A stretch of DNA of 64,000 bases, taken from Maylandia zebra (Eukaryota; Chordata; Actinopteri; Cichliformes; Cichlidae). Positions 1 to 13,900 of this stretch are shown here, piece by piece (the first letter of the stretch is position 1; the number at the start of each line of letters is the position of its first letter). The notes beneath the pieces are model-generated. The model ran no database searches, was not told where the DNA came from, and saw only the letters and a list, made by a program, of their open reading frames with translations. The stretch covers positions 6,364,060 to 6,428,059 of the forward strand of contig NC_135177.1 in the NCBI RefSeq assembly GCF_041146795.1, read 5' to 3'. The position numbers and the translations under genes are program-made.

Positions 1-1005
1 GATGTACTGTTGCATATTGCTGCACATGGGTTTTTGATGGTGTTGAGCTACAGAATTTGTACAGTGCTGTGTATGCGTTCACTTTCCGGTTACTGTACCT
101 GCTGTTTACGGTGTTGTGTGACCACTGGAGGAAAAATATTTTCCCCTCACAATACACGTAAAGGTAAATGCACCCTTTTCTCTGCAGAGAATGTAAAAGT
201 GTGATTGTGATGTAGTATGCAGAGCAGCAGTCAGTTATCCTCAGAGACGCATTCTTTCATCAGCACACACACACTTTACACATTACGCATAAATGAAAAG
301 TTTGAGGTGAGTCCCATCTTTTTTCAGATTATCTCTAATTTTGTCTTCATGCGTGAGCTGTTTTGTTGAAGATGAACTTCAGAAACATTACAAGGACTGT
401 GCCAAAGCGATAAAGAATAACTATAATAAGGTTCCATTATGCACTGGAGAGCCATCAATGTGTGCAGTGCTGTAACAGATGAGTTTTGATGGCTGGTTGG
501 TAAAATAACCATCAAATCCCTTCTGGAAGCTTTTTAATCTGTTTCTCTTTGAGTCTTTCTGACACTGCAAACAATAAGAAATGCTAATCTGACAAATACA
601 TGCTAGCAGAGTGATGCAACTCTTAACAAGGCTGATTTAAGTATTTCAAATGTGGAGGCATTTCATCAAAGTCATTTAGAGAAGATGACTCATGACAAAG
701 TACTTAATATATTAATATCATTTATGTAGCTCAAGTAAACGTTGTCCCTTTTAATAGGCTCATTTAATGTCCATCACCTTTAAATAGGAGCCGTCTTTTG
801 ACTTGAGGATGAGCGCTCACCCTAACAACACAGTTGCACAATATTCCTGACCCGAGTGCACCACAGTTTGCCTCCTGCTATTTACTCAGTCGATATCTGC
901 AGGCTCACAAAGTCCAGTGAATGTGTTTTTTTACTTCTGTGGCTTCAGCAGCAAAGTTCTCAGTGAGGAGCAAACACTGTTCTTTACTATTCACACACTG
1001 AGATC

Positions 1006-2336
1006 CAGAGCTGGCAAAAGTGCAGACATTCTGTACTTGAATAAAAGTACGAATACTACTGTTAAAAGTACTCCAGTAAAAGTTGAAGTACTTATTCAAC
1101 TTTTGTACTCAAGTAAAAGTAAAAAAGTACAGGCCTCTAAACGGGAACTTGAGTACAGTCAGGAGTTAAAGTTGATTCAGCAGAGGTGGAATCCTAAAAT
1201 CAGTTGTATTGGCTCAGTGTGGGGAAAAGAATCACACTCTCAATAATTACTATTGAGAGCTTCAGTAGATTTTCTTAGTGTACAGGCTGTGATCAGCTGA
1301 CCTGCTGCTCTTTGTGGAAGTACACAACTCAATTCAACCAGATGTCAGCAGATGTTTCATGACTTTTCCTGGCTGAAGTCCATCCTCTACGTATCTACAC
1401 ATCCTCTTTGTCTAAAACCTGCAGGACACCGGCACCTAAGTCCTGGAGTTGCCTACCCCTGCTCTACACTGACAGTACGCTGTTTATGCTCTCTGTTTTC
1501 TAGATGGTATAAAGGTGGAATTCAGTGAATTCATCTAAGCATCATCAGCTAAAAATCCATATGAATCTCTGCTACACTTAATGTAACCTAACTCTGACCA
1601 TAACCACAGTCACTGTGCACCAGCCACACACTGTTCTTTATTTTAAATCCATCACAGTACCGCAAACTAACCTGGTTATCCTTCACTAACCTGCAGAGGA
1701 TTGTTATGCAACTATTAAATAACACAGTTGGTCTGAAGTGTTGTGGAAGTTTTCCATTATAATAAATCCTGCAGAGAAGCGGTGAGCGGTAGCTAACAAT
1801 CTTTAATCACAAACAAAGAACAGAAAACCAAGCTTGGTGAAGAGCCTGCATGATCGTGGGGCAGACGGTCAGCAGAGTCTCCCCTGAGCCCAGCATGGCT
1901 CTCAGTTAAATACCTTCTCCAGGAACAAAAGGCAGTACACAGCTGTTCACACCTTAAGGTTCACACTCCCTTGCTACCTCCCAAAGATGTGGAAGAGACA
2001 AAAGATTCTTCCAGTGGAGTTGTCTGCTTCCCCCAACTTCCTTACCAGACCCCCACCATCTGTCTACCTGCATGAGTGTGAGAAGTGCTAAAATTCAGTG
2101 GCACCAAGGCATCACACAATACAATAATGTGATTAATACATAAATAAAAGAAATTGTTATACAGAAGTTAGCTGTGCTGTGAAATACAGCAGCTGGAACT
2201 TTAGTTAGCAACTCACATAAAATGTAAGGAGTAGAAAGTAAAAAGAAAAGTAAATACTAACGTAAAGTACAGATACCTGAAAAATGTACTTAAGTACAGT
2301 CATGAAGTCTTTGTACTTCATTGCTTCCCACCTCTG
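1006..2336. mobile_element. Non-autonomous hAT-type DNA transposon, 1331 bp, with 8-bp target duplication
   Basis: The left end reads CAGAGCTGGC and the right end, reverse-complemented, CAGAGGTGGG. Both are followed by imperfectly matching stretches rich in AAGTAC motifs, as in many fish hAT miniature elements. The flanking octamers are ctgagatc (998-1005) and ttgagatc (2337-2344), 7 of 8 identical, the target-duplication size of hAT elements. The interior has no transposase reading frame. An internal segment (about 1770-2110) looks unrelated to the ends and may be a nested insertion that I cannot classify. Confidence 0.75.
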
Positions 2337-4570
2337 TTGAGATCCAGTCAAATGCTCGAGTGCCCCTTCCTGAGATGTTGTTGACAAAGAAGAAAGCTTT
2401 CACCGTTGCACTCTGAAGGCTTTCATGTAACTGTCAGTCAGGTGGAATTTGGGCTCTGGATAAATGAATATCACCCCAATCTGTCCCAGGTTTACTCATT
2501 GTTATTTTACAATTAAAAGCTCAATAAAACCTGTCACTCTAATGCAGGAACTCTCACTTTGGTAATATAGAGTGCATTACACTGGTGAGCATCAAGCTGC
2601 TAGCTGAGCAATAAAAGCACAGATTAAACTGCACCGGGCTTGATGGAGCTTTCAGTCACACCCTCTGCTCTCAGCTGGAGTTGAGATCATTCTTCCCCCA
2701 GTTGTTCTGCCTTCTGCATTTTGTATGTTGTTCCCCATCAGTTTCTAATGAAATGCCTTCGTTATTAGAAAGAAAGGCACCACCATGCACAGGTATTATG
2801 TTAATTAAATCATTTATTATGCAGATCCTTGCTGGATCTATAAAAATACACATTCTGCCTTCTTATTAATCTTTTTCTTTCAGTAGTACTAGCTCACAGC
2901 TTACTTAGTTTTGAGACCCTTCGGTTATCAGCCTGCCCTGCTGTGGAGGGGATGGGAGACGTCTGCTTTGTTCCCAAGTCTGATGACATCCGATGGATCA
3001 GTCAGAGCTTATTGAGTCGTAACAACTCAGAATGATGACTGCTGTGGCTCATATAGTGACCCATTCCAGAGAGCCAGGGTGGAAAAGCCTGGCGCAAACA
3101 ATAAGTAAATAAATGTAAAAAAAACTTTGCTACAAAGCTTCTTTTTGTGCCATGTTGCTAAGCTAGAATGTAAGTGAAGTCTCTGGTCTCTGTCTGCACA
3201 TGTGGAGTTGTATAGTACAAAACATCAGTGAGACATAATCTATTATCAGATCTAATTCTACCACAATTCTGGCACAGAGCCTTTTGATTTGCTCTCATGT
3301 TGTTCTAGGTCTCGTGCATGTCTACATTTTCTCCAAGAACTCAGTCTTTCTCCCACTGTCCAGGTGTGGATGCAACATGGATGAAGCGCCTAAGGGTGTA
3401 AAATAATGGGTTGTATGAATGTGGGTTAAAGGGTGAATATAGCTTGTAGTGTGTGGCGCTTTGAGTAGTCCCTATGACTAGAAAACTGCTTTTAGTGCCA
3501 GCATTTGCTCAGAGTTGGGCTTTGAGTAAGCAGACCCTGAGGTGAGATTGATTGGATTGTAAACTGTTTTTGGATTTACTCAAACATTGGAGAAACAAAA
3601 TCAGTTTGCAGTTACAGCAACAAGGGAATCGTAAGTAATCCTGTTTTTTTTTTTGGCCTGTGTATATCAGACATTCTTAGCTTTCAGAGTAACAGAACAG
3701 CCTGATCTTCCTCTGTCAGGTGATGAAAACACAGTAACCATGTTCTCTGCACTCCAGCCGCTGTCAGTCTGTATTTAGGAGTTTCATGTTTTGTTTTGTT
3801 TTTAGCATTATTTATCAGCATGAAATCGTGCTGATGTGTTTATAACTAGCACAGTATCATCATTTCATAGGTACTGGTCATGTGAATGAGTGCAGTGAGT
3901 TGAAAAAGCAAAATGATACCTGGTTTAAAAGTGGCGATGTCCTGTTCAGGGCCTCTTTGTTCAGTGAATCTGCTATTTTTAGATTTCTAACTGGTTCCCT
4001 TCCCAGCTGAACCTCTGCACTTTGCAGTTTCATCGGCAGCATTTAAAGCTCAAAGAGGAAACTTTAACTCCTGCTTCAGACTGACCACCTCATGTGTTAG
4101 GCATCTGCTGGTGATGAGAGCTTGCTCTGCAGCTGTGGCAGTTTCCAGTCAGTTTGGTGTCCAAGCCCATAAGGCGGCACATGAGGTCAGTAATGGAGCC
4201 AGGAGAATTCTTGTTTTCTTTGGCATTTAACGGATTCTGTAACCTGAATTTGTTCGCGCGGGGGTGAGAACATCTGTTCGAGTTCGATCTGATGGCTGAA
4301 ATGACCTGAGCTGTATTCACCTCCCTGACTCCTCATCTGCTTCCTCAAAATGAAAACATTCACAGGTTTGACAGCCTGGAAGAGGATCCAGTGCATTAAC
4401 AGAGCCACAAGTACAAAGGGACTGAACAGTGCTTCCACTCAGTGATCGCCAAATAGCAGCAGCACTCAAAGCTGTCCACACATGCCCGAGAACATCTGGA
4501 AGAGAAGAGCGGCTAAGATTAATTCCTTTTTTTTTTTTAATTTTTTTTTTATTAATAGACTACTTCCTAG

Positions 4571-4595
4571 TGTGTGTGTGTGTGTGTGTGTGTGT
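4571..4595. repeat. (GT)n microsatellite
   Basis: Uninterrupted alternating TG, about 12 units, in the intron upstream of the first visible stt3b exon. The short reading frames crossing it are repeat artefacts. Confidence 0.95.
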
Positions 4596-5393
4596 TGTTG
4601 CCCTCTTCATGTTCATTTCTTTAGACTGCATCCCTTCTCCCTTGTCTCCTTTTCGCTTTCTCATTCTGCATCATTATCTTCTCCTGACATTATTTTGGAG
4701 TTTAGCACCTCGGTCACTTCTGCTAATTTGGATGCCTGGTTCTAATGAATCTGTGTGCTGTGGTTATTTAATTAGAACTTTCTCATTTCAAAGTACAGTC
4801 TACACAACCGTGAGCACTGGATACATTAATGATTAAACAGTTAACACTGGAAACTGATCGTGTCTCCTGTATCAGCATGAATACAGAGCATAGTTTGTGG
4901 TCGAGGTAAGAACATTTGCACAAAAGTAGTGTGTAAAATGGTGCAGATGTAGGAAATCCTTTTAATGAAGCTAGAAGGGACACTGTGAAAGCACAACCCT
5001 CTGCCAAGGCCATTCTCCTTTCTTGCAGTTTTAATGTGTAAACTGCATTTGCACCAAGGATTTAATGGCTTCTTGTTTTGCCCACGTTCCACCCCTCCAT
5101 CAAGGAGATCCAGCCTTGTTAGTTTTTGTGTAATCTTGCAGACAGAAAAACAAAAGACACTGAACACATTAATTAGCCCTCTGCCTGAGCTCTCGACTTG
5201 GCAGAGAACTAATTTATCTCTTTGGATTCATTTATTCTTCTTGTTTGTTCATCGTGTCAACAAACACCTTTCAGAATCCAGCGGGGTCCCAAAGTCTGAC
5301 AATCCATCCAGGAACCTGAAGTATTTATGCAGAGATAGATACATATATATATCTATATGTATCTATCTATAGATGTATAGAGAGATAGATATA

Positions 5394-5858
5394 CAGGGTG
5401 GGCCATTTATATGGATACACCGTAATAACATGGGAATGGTTGGTGATATTAAAGTCCTGTTTGTGGCACATTAGTATATGTGAGGGGGCAAACTCCTCAA
5501 GATGGGTGGTGACCATGGTGGGCATTTAGAAGTCGGCCATCTTGGATACAACTTTTGTTTTTTCAATAGGAAGAGGACCATGTGACACATCAGACTTATT
5601 GGTAATGTCACAAGAAAAACAATGGTGTGCTTGGTTTCAACGTACCTTTATTCTTTCATGAGTTATTTACAAGTTTCTCTTTGTTCACAGCCACCAACAT
5701 GTCGAAGAGGTTAACACGTGAGGAGCGGATCGAAATTGTGTTGATATCTGGTGAACGCAGTAACCGGGTCACATATACTAATGTGGCACAAACAGGACTG
5801 TAATATCACCAACCATTCCCATGTTATTACGGTGTATCCATATAAATGGCCCACCCTG
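5394..5858 (+). mobile_element. Internally deleted mariner-like element (copy 1)
   Basis: The element begins CAGGGTGGGCC and ends with its inverted copy. The terminal inverted repeats are nearly perfect over roughly 55-60 bp, and TA precedes the left end. A start codon at 5699 opens about 22 residues (SKRLTREERIEIVLISGERS) resembling the N-terminal helix-turn-helix of IS630/Tc1/mariner transposases. It then runs directly into the right terminal region, so most of the transposase is deleted. The right end abuts a (TG)n/GATA microsatellite, which has obscured the second TA. Confidence 0.85.
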
Positions 5859-6395
5859 TGTGTGTGTGTGTGTGTGTGTGTGTATAGATAGATATGATTC
5901 TGCAGTATTTCAAGGTTAGCTGTCACACTAGGAGAGAATCAGTGCCATTGACCAGCGGTAACTCGTTTGTACAAAAGGTCTTGAGTTCATGCAGACTGTG
6001 GTCTTGTGTTGGCATCTGCTCACACAGCTCTGTGACTGCACAAAGACGCTGGGAATTCAGCACTTGCCTTAACAGCAATCGTATCCTCCTGAGAACAGAT
6101 GAAAAAAGAATCTTCCCATTGAACTCTTTTTGTGATTTCCTGCCTCTCTGGAGATAACAGAGGCCACCCAAACACACCAGATATCAATGAAGTTGTCCTC
6201 TATTTAGTACATCACAGACTATTACAGAGGACATAAATGAATAGTCTGCTTCCCAGGAGGATATCTATGAGTCCAATGCTGATTGGTTTGTTTGGCAGGT
6301 AAGGGAATGACAGTGAAGTTCATTAGGAAGAGAAGGAACATTGCATGAGAAGCACAGACAATTCAATCCACTAAAGCAAAAATCTGCCTGACTGA

Positions 6396-6455
6396 GGGGG
6401 CAGCTGTGACTCAGGTGGTAGTGCAGGTCATCTACCAATCGAATGGTTGGTGGAT
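6396..6455 (+). repeat. tRNA-derived SINE head fragment
   Basis: The segment opens gggggcagctgtgactcagg (box A-like), followed by aatggttggtggatct, a decayed box B. This is the 5' part of a common fish tRNA-derived SINE. The body and tail are missing; the sequence passes into a Tc1 relic. Confidence 0.5.
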
Positions 6456-6462
6456 CTATTGT

Positions 6463-7270
6463 TGGTGGGGATGCTGTCCTTGGAGTCATGGGCAGTATTT
6501 TTCTTCCTCCAAACACGGCGAGTTGAGTTGATGCCAAATAGCTCGATTTGGTCTCATCTGACCACAACACTTCACCCAGTCCTCCTCTGAACCATTGAGG
6601 TGTTCAGTGGCAAGCTTCAAACGTACATGTGCTTTCTTGAGCAGAGGGACTGCAGGATTTCAGTCCTTCGTGGTTTACTGTGTTACAACTGTTTTCATGG
6701 TGACTGTGGTCTTAGCTGCCTTGAGACCATTGACAAGTTCCTCCCGAGTAGTTCTGGGTTGGTTCCACACAGTTCTCATTATCGATAAGGTGAGATCTTG
6801 CGTGGAGCTCTGGACCAGGGGAGATTGGCAGTTATTTTATGGTTCTTCCATTTGCGAATAATCGCACCAACGGTCGTCACCTTGTCCCCCAGCTGCTTGG
6901 CGATGGTCTTGTAGCCCATTCCAGCCTTGTGTAGGTCCACAGTCTTGTCCCTGACATCCTTTGAAAGCTCTTTGGTCCTGGCTATGGTGCAGAGTTTGGA
7001 ATCTGATGGATTGATTGCTTCTTGAGAAGGCTCCCAATGTCAGCTCGTTACCTGGATAAAATATATACCTGGGAGCCAGAAATCTTGCTGATTGATGGGG
7101 ATCAAATACTTATTTCATTCCTGAAAATGCAAATTTATACATTTTTTGAAATGCATTTTTCTGGGTTTTTTTTTTTAAATTTTTGTTCTGTCTCTCACTG
7201 CTCAAATAAACCGACCATTGAAATTATAGACAAAATCAGCTGAGGTTCAAATAATTTTTTCATTGACCGT
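6463..7270 (-). mobile_element. Truncated Tc1-like transposon
   Basis: The minus strand encodes broken pieces of a Tc1 transposase. From about 7015 down come [17 protein letters not shown]-like helix-turn-helix residues and an IIRKWK-like stretch, and further on (about 6505-6570) the catalytic-region block LWSDETK. Frames shift several times. The 7090-7270 segment matches the terminal region of salmonid/percomorph Tc1 elements (caaatacttattt, then a second copy near 7246). The element stops at about 6463 without its other terminal repeat, so it is a fossil. Confidence 0.75.
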
Positions 7271-7960
7271 ACAAAGTGCATTATTTGTGACGGACTCTCT
7301 CAGAGGTGCTAATTTAACTGTTTTAGCACTGAAACTCACAACACCAGCCTCTTGCTTGCTTATATCATAGTTTTTGTTCCTGGTTGAGAAGAATGAAATC
7401 TCTGTTGCTGATATGGAAACATAAAACATCGGGTTAGAGACCTACCTACCAGTTTGAAGTCCGTCTTTCTCCTCCGGCTGGTTATTGCACTTTCTTCCTT
7501 GCACCACTTTGTTGTTTACTTGTTTCGCTGCTCCTCTCTCCCTTGGCAGTTTTTTTTGTTGCTCTCTACCTGTTCCCTCCTAATCACTCCACAGATAGGC
7601 TTTGATCTTTCACTCCATGAATAAAGCCACACATGCACATTTGGCTTTGTGTTTGATTTTGTGCTGTACTGGTCTTTCTGCTGTTCTGTTTCTTCTCATC
7701 TTGCTGTTCATCCTCCCACCCCCCCTCTTTTGACCTCCTTTCCACCTATTAGTGAGGTTTACCCTGTAATAAACACAGAAAAGAAGTGCAGCCATTTAAG
7801 TGGCTATCAAACAGCAAATGCATTGCAGATGTAAAGTGACTTGGTCCCATTAAAGTGACTAAACATAGTTGAATGCAAAACTTAATGAAACTCATCAAGT
7901 TTGGATTGTTGCGTTGCGGTCACCTCTGACCTCCTTGTGTCTCTCTGCTTCTCGTCACAG

Positions 7961-10900
7961 TGGCCTTGTATGCTATCAGTGCCGTATATTTTGCCGGCGT
8001 GATGGTGCGCTTGATGCTGACTCTGACTCCGGTGGTGTGCATGCTGTCAGCCATTGCCTTCTCCAGCGTCTTTGAACACTACCTGGGCGATGACATGAAA
8101 AGGCAGAGCCCACCTGCAGAGGACAGCAGCGACGAGGACGACAGGAAGAATGCCGGCAACCTCTATGACAAGGTCAGGGGTCATCGTGTGTTCCCTGCAC
8201 AAAATATTTTTTACAGACTTTGCAGTCATTGTTTTGTTTAAATGTACTACGCAGGAATGAAATGGCATTCCATCAATGGGTGGACATGACTGTAGTGTCA
8301 CATGTCAGCCAGCACCACAGAGTCAAATATATTATAATCCACCATGCAGCATCTGTGTCAATGTGATCATGACTGCAGTTCACTGCAACATCTGGAGTCA
8401 TTTATAACAAGTCTTAAAAATTATGCAGAGAAACTTTAACACTTACAGGCGATGAAGCTGTGAAGCTGTAAGTTTTGTCGGGTGGAAGCGGTTCTGTAAA
8501 CTCTATATTTAATAGTAGACAACACATCTGGCTACTAACTAGATGTTGCACATAGTGAAAGCTTTTAAAGAAATACATTTTTTTTTTTTTCAGGAATTTG
8601 TTCAAATCAAACTAGTGAAAAGGAAAATGAATGCTAACGCGTATTCATTCTAGCTGGGTGTGGAAATGAGCCGCTAAAATCCAAGGCTGCCGTGAGCTGC
8701 GCTACACTCTGAAGTGGCTAAAAGTAGTGGTTCAAGTTTCTAATCAAATGCACAGCTTGATTTTTAACCTCTGTTGGAGTCATTGTGCTAAGATTAAATA
8801 TATTTTTTAAACGTGAACTAAATGCTTCAGAGTGGGATGAACAGTGGTGTAGTAGAAATAAGGATTATTTTGGATTGTGTATCATGCAGAGAATCAAACT
8901 AAAGAGCTGGAAATGATCATGAGTCTCTTTTAATTGTCGTGTGACCTTGCTCGTTTTAGAGTTCAAAGCTTGAGTCGGATACGAGGCATGAAAATAGGAG
9001 CAGAATAAATCACCGTTTTAAAAAAACCCCAAAACAAGTTCTGTCCTAGTCCCTGTGTGTGCACCACTTGCTGGATGGATCAGAGGGTAAAAGTTTACGG
9101 GAAACATTTATCATAAAAAGTTTGAAGTGACAACACTGCAGTTTGTAGCTGTTACGCTCCTCCTCCCCCTTTAACCTTTCAGGAGAAACAAAGAGAACTC
9201 ACGTCCAATGTTTTCCTCATCCTTCTGCTGCTTTTCCTCCAAATCGATACGTGGGGAATAATGCATCACAGGTCTGCTGAAGGGTGCTGTTAAATGTCAC
9301 ACTATAAAAGCGCAACAACAGTTAATTGTCTGCCTGAGAATTCTCTGCGAGGACTATTAAATAACCCTCTAGTACATTAGCAGCTTGTTTGGACAGCGGA
9401 CATGTCCTGATGGAGTTTCAGTAACCTTTACCTCGGCTTCTCCCTGGCAGGCTGGGAAGGTACGCAAACACGTGTCGGAGCAAGAGAAGGCGGAGGAGGG
9501 CCTCGGCCCCAACATCAAGTCCATAGTCACCATGCTGATGCTGATGCTGCTCATGATGTTTGCCGTCCACTGCACCTGGGTCACCAGCAACGCCTACTCC
9601 AGCCCCAGTGTGGTGCTGGCATCGTACAACCACGATGGGTAAGGACTCTGGTTTAGCAGGACCTCTGTGATTGGAGGAACTATTCTGTGTTTGAGCTGTT
9701 TACAACAGAGCTGAGAGTATCCTTGTACAGTTGGCCCCTCTATAAAGGGTCAGTCCACTGAAATTACATATTTTTCCCCTCCATGCTGTAACTGTGCATT
9801 TAGAGATCTGCCCCTGACATTTCTACCCTCACTCTAATGTACGAGCACGGTTTGCACCTCTTACAGCAGTGACATTTAAAAATCCAACAGCAGCTTCTCT
9901 ACATAGACCACGCTGTCATCATAGTTTCAGTGAGGTTACTCTCTATTTTGTGGGCTTAAGTGGATTACAACATTTGGCTCCACATGATGCTACCTACCAG
10001 ATGTGCTGTGTTTTTTTTGTTTTTTTTAAAGTTCTGTTTGCTGAAACTGTTCACTTCATGCTTTAAATGAATAGAGGCGGTCTTAATCCGCACCAAAGCT
10101 CCTTGCTCAGCGGCTCCATGCTGCCACTCCTCTCTGCAGATATCAGAAAACGCTGTGGCAGAGTGCTGCACAACAGACTGCCGTCAAACAAACTGTCAGG
10201 CACATTCTGGTTCCTGAGGCAAAGATTTTAAAGAGGGACCCATCCAGCGTGTACTTATTTCCTGTCAGAGTAGATGCTGTTACAGTGATGGACGCTCATT
10301 ATTATTTTAGAGTTCTTACCTTAAAATATAAAGTGCCTTGAGGCAACTGTTGTCAATAAAATTTAATTGAATTCATATTAAACATGGCCAAGGTTTCAAA
10401 TAATTATAGCTGGTGTATATACCAGTAACCCCTGTGAGCTGAAAGCTCAGGCTAATAACCACTGAGTTTGTTTTCTACATGTTAGGGACATGATGCAGGA
10501 CCACATGTTTATCTTGAGTCCATGGCTCTGAGTGTGAGCATGTACCTGCTGTTTTCAAGGGGCAGCCAATCAGAAGAGTTCTTAAAGGGAAAGAAGCTAA
10601 AAGCACTAGTATCAGACAGGATTAATGGGCCACAACAAGCCCTGCATACGATCAATAAGCATTATTCTCAATTACGGATCAGGCAAAGCTCATTTAATTA
10701 AGTTATAAAATAAATGTAATCAGCTGGAAACGCGTATGCTTAGGCCCAACGTCACAGGAGTATTAACACATCTGCAACTGTCCCCAACAGCTCTCGCAAC
10801 ATCCTGGACGATTTCAGGGAGGCCTACTATTGGCTGAGGCAGAACACGGACGAGCACGCCAGAGTGATGTCGTGGTGGGACTACGGCTACCAGATAGCAG

Positions 10901-13900
10901 GCATGGCCAACAGGACCACGCTGGTTGACAACAACACATGGAACAACAGTCATATAGCACTGGTGAGAGCTGATCTGCCCGTTCCCCTTTATCTCCTGTC
11001 CCAGGTTTGGAAAAGCTGGTTTGAGTTTACCCTTTTAAGTCTGAGCCATGAAATGATTGCCAGGAAATTCTAATCCGGGTTGAAGGGTCATTCCCAGAGT
11101 TTACACTTCTGCTTGGTCGTGTGTTTGTAGAGGAGTGTTGTCAGAAATGCGTTCACTGCCTTGTCTTGTTTTACTCGTGTATTTCCGACTGCTTTTCTCT
11201 TACCCTTCTTTTGCTGATGGTTGCTTAGTTACACAACTTCTGGTCGATGTTTGTCAGCCCTCGTGTAGCGCCCTGAGTATTGATGTGTTGTCTTGGTGTA
11301 TGACACCACCAAGTGGACACAACTGCATCATTTCACTGCACTGCAAAACCCTAAGAGAGCTTAATACTGTACATGTGAAAGAGGCACTCCATAGATTCAG
11401 TGCTGCACCGCTACAAAGACGCGCTGAGAACGGAGATTTAAATCAAAGCAGCAAAACCCGACTTACTCCTCGAGTCAGTTACCTAAAACCTAAGTCACCT
11501 AACAGTTTCTCTAACTGGAAATGGGTTAGTTATAAGTTGTTTCTTATCAATAAGTTCAAACCATTTAAATAGCTGACTGTGTGGATTGCATCCATGTGTT
11601 CCAGAGCACAGACACACAACTATTATTTTTTTAATAATAAAAGCAGACCTTAAATGATCTGTATTACAAGACGAACAAGTACGAGTATGAAGCTATACAG
11701 CATGGGCGTTTGATGCCCAGAGCGAGCTCTGCTGTGAAAAACAAGGAACAACAACATCTTTTCCTCAACAACAGCCTATGAGGGACCTGTAGTGCATGAA
11801 GCTTTTATCACTTGCTTATTCATTATTCAGTAAGAGCAGTTGAGGTTTCACAGCCCTGCTGTCTACTGACCAAAATCCAGAGTATTTCCACTCGAGGTCA
11901 CTCTGGGTTGTGAACTCTGCTATCATTTCCACACAGCTGCTGGGTTGTTGCTGAATAATTCAAGCGCCTAAACCAACCACCAGAAGAAAAGACGAATTAT
12001 TTTAGGTTTAAAATGTTTGGTTTGTTTCCCTTTTGTATTTTACATAAGCTGCAAACATTAAGTTACAGTGGGGGAACTGATGATTTGACCCCCTGGTGAA
12101 TTTGCAGGTTTGCTCACAAATAAATGATGGTAGTTTAGATTTTTATGGAGAGAGACAGAATATTAGCCAGAAATCTTGAAAAGAAAAACATGAAATAAAT
12201 GTTATAAATTGATTTGCATCTCATCGAGTGAAATCTGGGTTTTGATTCTCTACAACACGTGATATGTGTATCATGCTGAAATCAGGAGTCTGTTTCTTCC
12301 ATTCCAACCTCTCCTCCACCGCCGTAAGAGCAAAGAGCTATCAAAGGAGGTCAGGAATAAGATTGTAGACCTGCAGGAGTCTAGAATGAGCTACAATACC
12401 ACCAACAAGAAGCTTTATGAGCAGGTGACTGTTGGTGCAGTTGTTCAGAAATATTACATGAGCATCAATCGTCCTCAGTCTGGAGCTTTGTTCAAGATCT
12501 TGCCTCGTGGGGTGAGGATGATCATGAGAAATGCGGTGAATCAGATCAAAACTACACAGGAGGAGCTTGTTAATGACATGAAGGCAGATGGGACCATAGT
12601 CAGTAAGAACACCACTGGTAACGCACTACAACATAATGGAATGAAACCCTGCAGCGCTCGCAGGGCGTGCTGTGGGAACATGAAACATCAACTCGACCCA
12701 TCGTGTTTGGAGGAATGGAAATGCTGAGTATGTCCCAAAAAGCACCATCTCCACAGGAGGTGGAGGTGGAAACATTATGCTTTGGAACTGTTTTGTTTTT
12801 TTGTTTTTTGAGAACCTCAAAAAAACCCAGTTCCTTTCCAGTTCCTCCTTTCCTCAGCCAGAACATAGTCGAGTCTTCAAGCATGACAATGACCCAAAAT
12901 ATGGCGTCAAGGCAGCAAAGGAGTGGTTAAAGAAGCAGCACATTTAGTGGCCTAGCCGGTCTTTAAACCTTAGTCTTATAGAAATTTGTGGAGGAGGCTG
13001 AAGCTTCGAGTTTCCAAGCAGCAACCAAGAAACCTAAAATGAAGGAGTGGAACAAAATCCCTCCTGAGATATGTGCAAACCCACTGACCAACTACAAGAA
13101 CCATTTTACTGCTGTGCTTGCCAACAAATGGTTTCTATAGGTCGGGCGTCTTTTGGAGTTTTTCCGACTTTTCTCAGAGAATTCTGACATTAATCTCAAA
13201 GCTGTGACATTCTGAGAAAAATGAATAGTTTGCTCTCAGGGGTTGTATCTGTGCAGCTTCTATCTATCTTCCTTACCTAAACTTAAGCATGGCTGCTCTC
13301 TGTGTTGCATATGGAGTCCAGCTTGCTCCCACAGTCCAAAGACGTGTTAGATTAATGAGTGTAAATGGTCTGTGAGGCAGCTTAAGTGTGATATTTCTAA
13401 CCTGCGGTGTGTTTGTGCCTTAACAGGTGGGCAAAGCCATGTCGTCCAATGAGACTGCAGCCTATGAAATCATGAGGTCGCTGGATGTCGACTATGTCCT
13501 GATCATCTTCGGAGGGGTGATTGGCTACTCAGGTGATGACATCAACAAGTTCCTGTGGATGGTGCGCATCGCAGAGGGGGAGCACCCCAGGGACATCAGG
13601 GTGAGGGAACCATCTCGCACTCTCTGGTTACATATGAACACGTGTTCGTTCTTTTCTTTAATTTATTTTCTTTCTCCACCTTTTGTTACGGCTCACCCCA
13701 GGAAAGTGATTATTTTACCCCCCAAGGAGAGTTCAGAGTGGACAAGGCAGGCTCCCCCACCCTGCTCAACTGCCTTATGTACAAAATGTCTTACTACCGC
13801 TTTGGAGAGATGCAGGTATGTCATCGTCAAGGAGCTTTTTCTACTAAGCAGAAACTAGTCAGTGTTTCATTTAAGTTATGCTTTTGTTTCTTGTTCAGTT

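Larger units (their letters stand above)
1..7960 (+). other. stt3b: Intron upstream of the first visible stt3b exon
   Basis: No coding exon is recognisable here; in particular none of the earlier luminal and membrane segments of STT3B appear. The stretch is A/T-rich intronic sequence with inserted repeats, listed separately: an hAT-type element (1006-2336), a mariner miniature element (5394-5858), a SINE head (about 6396-6455) and a Tc1 relic (about 6463-7270). There are GT microsatellites at 4571-4595 and 5857-5883, and an imperfect GATA-type tract at about 5333-5393. That it is an intron is inferred from the acceptor at 7960 opening in mid-protein. Confidence 0.7.

Noticed and set aside
4429-4836. 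135-codon frame including poly-Cys/Val run
   Set aside because: The run is the translation of a (TG)n microsatellite; the rest has no recognisable motif.
11135-11572. A 145-codon open frame on the plus strand
   Set aside because: It lies wholly within an stt3b intron, has no family motif, and no splice sites tie it to neighbouring exons.
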